Shown here: one piece after another, positions 6,129 through 10,284 of the stretch
Layout: each line of letters begins with the position of its first letter
Numbering within the stretch: the stretch's first letter is position 1
From: Akkermansiaceae bacterium UBA5689
GTDB taxonomy: Bacteria > Verrucomicrobiota > Verrucomicrobiia > Verrucomicrobiales > Akkermansiaceae
Direction: 5' to 3'
Length of the DNA: 10,284 bases
Assembly: GCA_002420305.1 (NCBI GenBank)
Contig: DIHT01000135.1
Location: 2,316-12,599, forward strand
Notes under the pieces: model-generated
Databases searched by the model: none
What the model was told of the DNA's origin: nothing
What the model saw: only the letters and a program-made list of their open reading frames with translations
Position numbers and translations under genes: made by a program

Positions 6129-6932
6129 TTAGAGGTCAGAGAGCCGGATCTGGGTTCTCTGGCGCTTCTCAAAAAGAAGGGTTTCCCGATAACCCGCCTC
6201 GAGAGCCAGCGTGGAGGCTCGATCAAAGTCTCGTGCAACCTCACCCGGAGCATGGGCATCGGAGCTGAGAAGTAATGGAACTCCGGCACTGCAGGCCAGG
6301 CTGAGAAAATCGGTAGCGGGATACTGTTCCTCACAGGGCTTGTGCCACCCCGCCGTATTTAACTCGATCGCACAGCCTGCCTTTGCGATCGAGTCGATCG
6401 CAGGTTCGTAAAAGCGGCGGAGGTCTCCGTGAGGTCGATACGAGAATTTCTTGATCAGATCGGGGTGGCCTAGGAAATCGAAAAGGCCACTTCTCGCCAT
6501 GGCGGAATATTCCTCCCAGTAGCGAGTCCAGGCTTTCTCGACTTCAACTTCCTCCCAAGCCTTCAAAAGGTGAGGGCTATCAAAATTCCATCCATCGAGG
6601 TAGTGAATAGAACCGATTAAGTAGTCCCATTCCGCCTTTCCTGAAAGTTCGGTAATCCACTGTTCGCATCCGGGAAGCCAGTCACACTCCAGGCCCAGCC
6701 GAACGGGGATCCGGTTCTGGGCATAATCGCGGGCGGTTTCAACCCAGTTGAAGTATGTGGGAAGGTCAGAAGCAAGCATCCGCCAGTCGTCGAGTGGCTC
6801 TTCCTGAACGGGGCCATGGCAGGATACCCCGTATTCGCTGAGGCCTGCCCTGAGGGCCGCATCGACGTAGTCCCGCGGCTCGCCCTCAGCGTGGTGGCAG
6901 AGGGGAGTATGGGTGTGGTAGTCAGCTGGCAT
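6129..6932 (-). CDS. Histidinol-phosphatase, PHP family (HisJ/HisK-like)
   Basis: A 267-residue PHP-domain phosphatase most like the monofunctional histidinol phosphate phosphatases (HisJ/HisK), which catalyse the penultimate step of histidine biosynthesis. The trinuclear metal site is visible: HTHT (H6, H8), CHH (H13/H14), SCHGP (H39), LGLECDW (E82), GSIHYLDGW (H110), FLGHPDLIKKF (H156) and SSDAHAP (D225, H227). The segment ELNTAGWHKP (190-199) is characteristic of the HisJ group. Length is normal. The ATG at 6932 gives the expected N-terminus directly before the HTHT motif. No strong ribosome binding site is seen. No other histidine gene is in the window. It is divergent from pta across 87 bases. 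Another PHP phosphoesterase activity cannot be excluded. Confidence 0.88.
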   Translation of the reverse strand: MPADYHTHTPLCHHAEGEPRDYVDAALRAGLSEYGVSCHGPVQEEPLDDWRMLASDLPTYFNWVETARDYAQNRIPVRLGLECDWLPGCEQWITELSGKAEWDYLIGSIHYLDGWNFDSPHLLKAWEEVEVEKAWTRYWEEYSAMARSGLFDFLGHPDLIKKFSYRPHGDLRRFYEPAIDSIAKAGCAIELNTAGWHKPCEEQYPATDFLSLACSAGVPLLLSSDAHAPGEVARDFDRASTLALEAGYRETLLFEKRQRTQIRLSDL

Positions 6933-6959
6933 GTGAAATCTTTTTCGCCAGAAGAACCT

Positions 6960-6989
6960 TTGGCGTTGTGGCTTGGGAAGAGGAATACT
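6960..6989 (+). promoter_or_regulatory. Possible sigma-70-like promoter of pta
   Basis: TTGGCG (6960-6965) and AATACT (6984-6989), spaced by 18 bases, each match the vegetative consensus at four of six positions. They lie 31 bases before the pta ATG in the intergenic gap shared with the divergent histidinol phosphatase gene. Assignment is by eye only and weak. Confidence 0.25.
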
Positions 6990-7007
6990 AGGTTTGGGCT
7001 GCGGCGC

Positions 7008-7017
7008 AAGGAAAGGG
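7008..7017 (+). promoter_or_regulatory. Ribosome binding site that fixes the pta start
   Basis: AAGGAAAGGG ends two bases before the ATG at 7020, with the AAGGA core seven bases upstream. This strong Shine-Dalgarno selects 7020 over the in-frame ATG at 6816, which would run antisense through the start of the histidinol phosphatase gene. Confidence 0.75.
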
Positions 7018-7019
7018 CC

Positions 7020-8093
7020 ATGTCAGAGTCAAGCGAGCAAGCACGGGTATCGGCAGGAGACGTATTTACGCAGTCTCTTGTGCCAAAGTTGCAAAGCCAT
7101 CCAAAGAGGATCGTATTTACGGATGGTGCAGACGAGCGCATCCTCCGCGTGGCTGAGCGGATGGTGAAGAGCGAGGTTGGAATTCCTATCCTGCTGGGAA
7201 ACCGGCAAGAAATCCATCAGCTGGCTGGAGACCTTGGGATCAGCTTGGACTTTGTCAAAGTGCTGGAACCTTCTGCCGCCGGTGACTTTGAGGTCTTCTG
7301 TGACTTTCTTCGGCGCACTGAACACGTTCGGGGGGTTGAAATTTCCAATCCGGAAGAGATCCTCCGGCAGCCAGCCTACTTTGGAGCAATGATGATCCAG
7401 TATGGTCAGGCCGATGGACTGGTCGGGGGAAACCAGAGCTACCCGGCGTCCGTCTTCCGGGCTCTTCTGCATCTTGTCAAACCGGTGCCGTCCGTTCCCA
7501 GAGTGTTTTCTGTTGCGATTCTCTCGGCCTCTCATCTGGCACACTTTGGAAGAGAGGGAGTACTCTTTCTTGCTGATTGCGGTCTCAATGAGGAGCTATC
7601 AAGCAAACAACTTGCAGCGATTGCGGTTGAGACTGGCCAGCTTGCACGGATCTATCTCGGTCGTCGCCCACGGGTTGTTCTTCTCAGTCACTCCACTAAG
7701 GGCTCCGCATCGACCTCCTCAGGGCGTGAGGTTCGTGCCGCGACCGAGATGGCTCGTCAACAGGTTGACCCGGAAGAGGTTGAGATCGACGGGGAGTTGC
7801 AGGCAGACGCGGCTCTTGATCCTCTCGCTTCGGAGATCAAAATTCCCAATGCTGAGTTTAAGCAGGCGGCAGATGTCCTGGTCTTTCCAAACCTTGATGC
7901 TGCAAATATTACTTTAAAGCTTCTTACTCATGTAGGAGGAGCAAACGCATACGGGCAGTTTATTCTCGGTTTGACTCGTCCAGCGGCTCAGATCTCCCGG
8001 ACGATGGATGAGGAAAGCATTTATGGAACCGCTCTCGCCGTAGGAGTTGAAGCGATCAAGTATCACGAGCTTTACCCCGAGGGCGAAGCTTGA
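7020..8093 (+). CDS. pta: Phosphate acetyltransferase (phosphotransacetylase)
   Basis: A 357-residue single-domain PTA/PTB enzyme that interconverts acetyl-CoA plus phosphate with acetyl phosphate plus CoA. Visible features are RIVFTDGADERILRVAERM (30-48) near the N-terminus, YGQADGLVGGN (128-138), and RVVLLSHSTKGSAST (218-232) followed by REVRAATEMA (236-245). Toward the C-terminus are ELQADAALDP (259-268), VLVFPNLDAANITLKLL (286-302) and a GGANAYGQFILGL block (306-318). The N-terminus is about 20-25 residues longer than compact PTAs; there is no DRTGG or CBS domain as in long Pta forms. The FPNLDAANI motif also occurs in the PTA-like domain of malic enzymes, but no malic domain is present. 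No acetate kinase gene is in the window. Phosphate butyryltransferase activity is a less likely alternative. Confidence 0.93.
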   Translation: MSESSEQARVSAGDVFTQSLVPKLQSHPKRIVFTDGADERILRVAERMVKSEVGIPILLGNRQEIHQLAGDLGISLDFVKVLEPSAAGDFEVFCDFLRRTEHVRGVEISNPEEILRQPAYFGAMMIQYGQADGLVGGNQSYPASVFRALLHLVKPVPSVPRVFSVAILSASHLAHFGREGVLFLADCGLNEELSSKQLAAIAVETGQLARIYLGRRPRVVLLSHSTKGSASTSSGREVRAATEMARQQVDPEEVEIDGELQADAALDPLASEIKIPNAEFKQAADVLVFPNLDAANITLKLLTHVGGANAYGQFILGLTRPAAQISRTMDEESIYGTALAVGVEAIKYHELYPEGEA

Positions 8094-8105
8094 GGCGGGC
8101 CGTAG

Positions 8106-8960
8106 TCAGGCCTCGCTGATCTGCTCAAGCCACTGTGCCACTGCGAGACAGACTTCAGGACCGGTGGCATCTGCAAAAGGCTCGTGAAGAGCCTCAGGAA
8201 ATTCCCTAAGTGTAAGGGGTGGAATGTCCAAGCCCTCCAGAAGGTTCTTAAGGTGCCGGGGAGAGCAAATGGAATCCCTGAGCCCCTGCGTCAACAGTAA
8301 GGGAATCTGCGGGGGGCACGCCCGGAAGGCCTTCCTGACGTGCCTTGCGGTATGAATCAGGGTGTGGCCCCAACTAGAGGAGATCCGGGAATGGATCTTA
8401 TTTGAGTGGCCTTCTCTTACATGAGCCTCAGGGAGTGAGCTGCACCGATTGTGAGAGACACCCGTTGACACCGTGAGTTGTGGATAAAAGCGAGCAATGA
8501 GCCCAGCAAGCCGAACAAGAACGGGGTTCTGGCCTGCCTCCGGTCTTAGAAGGGGGGAGCTGATCCATGAAAACCCATAGAGCCGGGGCCGTTCAAGAAT
8601 CTCCCGGAGGGCCAGAAGGCCTCCAGCGGAGTGTCCAATGATCCCCAACTTCGTATCTTCGGCCCCGGTGAGCTCACGACAGCGATGACGGTTGGATGCA
8701 GAAATCTGGTCAACGATTTCAATTCCTGGGACGTGACCTCGTTTCCCGTCTGAGTCGCCATGGCCTGGAAAGTCCGTTCCAACACAGATTATACCCTTCT
8801 GAAGAAAAGGCTGAAGGAAGGCACCATATCTCCCAGCATAGTCCCCCTGCCCGTGTAGAAGGAAAGCACTTCCCCGAATGGGGGTTTCCTTTGCGGGATG
8901 AAAGACATGGCGGCGAAGGGGATAGCCGCTTATCTCGATGTTTTCCTCACTGAGGATCAT
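8106..8960 (-). CDS. Alpha/beta hydrolase, monoacylglycerol lipase-like (serine aminopeptidase S33 fold)
   Basis: A 284-residue alpha/beta hydrolase of the Hydrolase_4/monoglyceride lipase group. The oxyanion region LLHGQGDYAGRY (34-45), DFPGHGDSDGKRG (63-75) and the nucleophile elbow GHSAGG (109-114, S111) are clear. The acid is probably D229 (TQGLRDSICSP) and the histidine H259 (PEALHEPF). There is no signal peptide, so it is probably cytoplasmic, acting on monoacylglycerols or small esters; the true substrate is unknown. The start at 8960 has a GGGAGAG site just upstream and overlaps the stop of the SirB1-like gene (ATGA), so the two genes are translationally coupled. It ends 12 bases from the convergent pta gene, with no clear terminator between. 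Confidence 0.9.
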   Translation of the reverse strand: MILSEENIEISGYPLRRHVFHPAKETPIRGSAFLLHGQGDYAGRYGAFLQPFLQKGIICVGTDFPGHGDSDGKRGHVPGIEIVDQISASNRHRCRELTGAEDTKLGIIGHSAGGLLALREILERPRLYGFSWISSPLLRPEAGQNPVLVRLAGLIARFYPQLTVSTGVSHNRCSSLPEAHVREGHSNKIHSRISSSWGHTLIHTARHVRKAFRACPPQIPLLLTQGLRDSICSPRHLKNLLEGLDIPPLTLREFPEALHEPFADATGPEVCLAVAQWLEQISEA

Positions 8961-9802
8961 TGCTCTCCCTGTAAGGACAAGATGAGATCCCCTGCGAGCC
9001 CCACATCATCCACCCGGTTGTGCTGGGTAAAGGCAAGATGGAGGTTGCGGAGAATTCGTAAAAGAATATCACGCATTGTGCACGGACTCTGGATCGCTCG
9101 TCGGGAGTCGGGCGTCAGGACAGCGGAGTTGTTGCGAATGTCATCCACAGAAATAATACGCCCTCCCCCGAAACAATCAACGAGATGCGGATTTCCTTCG
9201 ATCGTAATCCAAGCGAGAAAATGAGCAGGAAAATTACAGCCACCAATTGTGAGGTCCAGGCGATGACCAACTAGCATTGCGAGTACGGCCAAGCCGATCG
9301 GGTTGCCCTTTCGATTCATAACAATCCAAAGGAGATCGCCATTACTTGGAGAGTAGAATCCTTCCTTATCTCCGCGAAAACGGCCCGATCCAAAAAGAAA
9401 CTCACAGAGGGACTGTTCATCTTCCTGCGCGTTGTGCAGAACGGCCTCATCGGCGATTCGATCAAGTGCATCGGGAAGAGAAGAACGCAGCGAAGTTCCA
9501 TCGTGAAGCAACTCACTGAGGAGACGCAGAAGTAGTTCAAAGGATTCCCAGTCTGCACCGCCTTCGTCCAGACCCTGCTGAGGCACGACCCATTGGTCCC
9601 GGATCTGGCGTCGACGGCCAGGCGCCAGTAGATTACTCAATCTTGTTCGATCCCCCTCAGGCAGACGGATACCTAGCCTATCGAGTTCAGAGCTGACGTC
9701 ACCCTGACAGTCGGCAAAGCGCTCGGAGAGAGTCTTCCTCACTATTGGATCATCGTCGTCGAGCAGCCTGACAAGATGCGGAAGCTCAGTCTCAACATGC
9801 AT
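8957..9802 (-). CDS. SirB1-like transglutaminase-fold family protein
   Basis: A 281-residue protein of the SirB1/Transglut_core2 family. Residues 1-45 (HLVRLLDDDDPIVRKTLSERF) resemble a HEAT-like helical repeat. The family core is at 155-220: LWIVMNRKGNPIGLAVLAMLVGHRLDLTI (158-186), then the conserved FPAHFLAW (191-198), DCFGGGRIIS (209-218), and RNLHLAF (252-258) near the C-terminus. The biochemical role of SirB1-like proteins is poorly known; they are named after an operon mate of sirC in Salmonella. The ATG at 9802 is the first reasonable start, with no strong ribosome binding site. The gene lies 70 bases after tRNA-Val on the same strand with no obvious terminator between, and overlaps the hydrolase gene by four bases. 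Confidence 0.85.
   Translation of the reverse strand: MHVETELPHLVRLLDDDDPIVRKTLSERFADCQGDVSSELDRLGIRLPEGDRTRLSNLLAPGRRRQIRDQWVVPQQGLDEGGADWESFELLLRLLSELLHDGTSLRSSLPDALDRIADEAVLHNAQEDEQSLCEFLFGSGRFRGDKEGFYSPSNGDLLWIVMNRKGNPIGLAVLAMLVGHRLDLTIGGCNFPAHFLAWITIEGNPHLVDCFGGGRIISVDDIRNNSAVLTPDSRRAIQSPCTMRDILLRILRNLHLAFTQHNRVDDVGLAGDLILSLQGEQ
8963..8969 (-). promoter_or_regulatory. Ribosome binding site of the alpha/beta hydrolase gene
   Basis: GGGAGAG on the minus strand lies two bases upstream of the ATG at 8960, inside the final codons of the SirB1-like gene. It supports the ATGA-overlap start. Confidence 0.55.
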
Positions 9803-9872
9803 TTTCCGTGGTTTACGACGTGGTGAAACAGGAAGTCCTTTTGATATGAGATCACTCTCCGCAGGGGAGGAA

Positions 9873-9947
9873 TGGTGCGCGATGCTGGATTTGAACCAGC
9901 GACATCTAGCGTGTCGAGCTAGCGCTCTACCACTGAGCTAATCGCGC
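9873..9947 (-). tRNA. tRNA-Val(GAC), CCA encoded, C at position 33
   Basis: The 75-base cloverleaf was folded by hand. Acceptor GCGCGAT pairs perfectly with ATCGCGC. The D arm is GCTC/GAGC with loop AGTGGTA. The anticodon arm is CTAGC/GCTAG with loop TCGACAC. The T arm is GCTGG/CCAGC with loop TTCAAAT. It ends A73 plus an encoded CCA (9875-9873). All stems are complete, and the anticodon at 34-36 is GAC (valine, codons GUC/GUU). Position 33, almost always U, is C in this reading. The loop cannot be shifted to give a U33 with a paired stem. It is not flanked by an integrase or a duplicated 3' end. Confidence 0.93.
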
Positions 9948-10096
9948 TTACCTTTCTCGAGTAAGATGGATTGGGTCCTGCCCTCGCGCAAGGAAGATTT
10001 GCCGGTCCATGCCGAAGGGCAGGATGGGTATGTTTCCTGGTGAGGATAGTCGGGGCTAACAAGTGACCTCATAACAAATTTTATCCGGCGGAGTAC

Positions 10097-10130
10097 AAAA
10101 AAGAGGGACGTCGTTCCCGACGTCCCTCTT
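10097..10130 (-). terminator. Strong rho-independent terminator of the histone-like gene
   Basis: Read on the minus strand, a perfect 13-pair stem (10130-10118 with 10113-10101, arm AAGAGGGACGTCG) closes a four-base loop and runs into six T (complement of A at 10097-10102). It starts 28 bases after the stop of the KKAAKKPA-repeat gene. On the plus strand there is no T-run directly after the stem, so it acts mainly for the minus strand. Confidence 0.92.
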
Positions 10131-10157
10131 GCTCGAAATAATTTTTCGGGGCCAGTT

Positions 10158-10284
10158 CTAACGACGCTTTCTTGCAGCCTTACGCTTAGCGGGCTTCTTA
10201 GCAGCCTTCTTAGTGGGCTTCTTAGCAGCCTTCTTAGCGGGCTTCTTAGCAGCCTTCTTAGCGGGCTTCTTAGCGGCCTTCTTA
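10158..10284 (-). CDS. Lys/Ala/Pro-repeat histone H1-like DNA-binding protein, C-terminal part (cut by window edge)
   Basis: The last 42 codons are visible and read as repeats of KKAAKKPA (one copy KKAAKKPT), ending KRKAARKRR and TAG at 10160-10158. Such tails resemble the C-terminal domain of histone H1 and bacterial histone-like proteins (Hc1/AlgP/HupB tails). They bind DNA non-specifically through charge and compact the nucleoid. No globular domain is visible, because the N-terminus lies beyond the right edge, so the exact family is open. Codons are nearly uniform (AAG, GCT, CCC), which gives a 24-base tandem repeat at the DNA level. A strong terminator follows at 10130-10097. Confidence 0.85.
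   Translation of the reverse strand, partial: KKAAKKPAKKAAKKPAKKAAKKPTKKAAKKPAKRKAARKRR
10188..10283. repeat. 24-base tandem repeat (four units) within the histone-like gene
   Basis: Units run 10188-10211, 10212-10235, 10236-10259 and 10260-10283 and appear to continue past the edge. Units 1 and 3 are identical; units 2 and 4 each differ at one base (a T in unit 2 changes Ala to Thr; a G in unit 4 is silent). The unit encodes the eight residues KKAAKKPA in a different phase. Copy number is likely to vary by slippage or recombination. Confidence 0.9.

Noticed and set aside
6122..6137. GACCT...AGGTC hairpin between the membrane protein and histidinol phosphatase genes
   Set aside because: Short, AT-containing stem without a T-run; too weak to call a terminator.
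6129..6932. PHP phosphatase as the EboB (TatD-like) member of the cluster
   Set aside because: The metal motifs and ELNTAGWHKP segment fit PHP histidinol phosphatases, not TatD, and the gene is convergent with the ebo-type operon.
6816..7019. 68-residue in-frame N-terminal extension of pta
   Set aside because: It runs antisense through the start of the histidinol phosphatase gene, has no similarity to Pta, and a strong ribosome binding site precedes the ATG at 7020.
8092..8114. GAGGC...GCCTC hairpin at the pta/hydrolase convergence as a terminator
   Set aside because: Only five pairs with a 13-base loop and no T-run on either strand.
9911..9925. Reading the anticodon loop as CTCGACA, giving Ser(CGA) with U33
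   Set aside because: The shifted stem GCTAG/CGCTA does not pair, and there is no long variable arm as expected for tRNA-Ser.
9873..9947. tRNA gene as an integration site (att) of a mobile element
   Set aside because: No integrase, no repeated tRNA 3' end in the window, and housekeeping-type genes on both sides.

Overview
The window looks like ordinary chromosomal DNA from a free-living bacterium of moderate GC content. It has the flavour of the PVC superphylum, most likely Verrucomicrobiota (Opitutia-like). The grounds are circumstantial: a Tat-exported xylose-isomerase-like TIM-barrel protein, a Lys/Ala/Pro-repeat histone-like protein, a cysteine-poor ribosomal protein L36 encoded outside any large ribosomal operon, and a HEAT-like SirB1-family protein. 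No phage, transposon, CRISPR array or integrase is visible. Taxonomic confidence is low to moderate.

Layout. 1-350 (-) is the N-terminal third of ruvB. 531-695 (+), divergent from it, is rpmJ (L36), possibly with an in-frame N-terminal extension reaching back to 453 or 414. A rho-independent terminator follows at 730-751. 3025-723 (-) is a tight three-gene unit: NUDIX hydrolase, Tat-exported sugar isomerase-like protein, and tRNA threonylcarbamoyladenosine dehydratase (tcdA). The first pair share an ATGA overlap. 3170-6116 (+) is a second unit: an EboD-type sugar phosphate cyclase, an EboF-type alkaline-phosphatase-superfamily protein, and a small unknown membrane protein that overlaps the previous gene by ATGA. 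6932-6129 (-) is a PHP-type histidinol phosphatase, divergent from phosphate acetyltransferase (pta, 7020-8093, +). 9802-8106 (-) is a SirB1-like protein translationally coupled to a monoacylglycerol-lipase-like alpha/beta hydrolase. 9947-9873 (-) is tRNA-Val(GAC) with an unusual C at position 33. 10284-10158 (-) is the C-terminus of a KKAAKKPA-repeat DNA-binding protein, ending at a very strong hairpin terminator.

How the genes fit together. Most are housekeeping: DNA repair, translation and tRNA modification, acetyl-phosphate metabolism, histidine biosynthesis, nucleotide-sugar clean-up. The part that stands out is the eboD-eboF-membrane-protein operon. In ebo clusters of cyanobacteria and other bacteria, EboD and EboF occur with EboA, B, C and E; that cluster is linked to export of a precursor of the sunscreen scytonemin to the periplasm in cyanobacteria. 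Here only the D and F types are present, joined to an unknown membrane protein. The phosphatase-like partner has lost several canonical metal ligands. This is the best candidate for an undescribed small metabolite pathway in the window.
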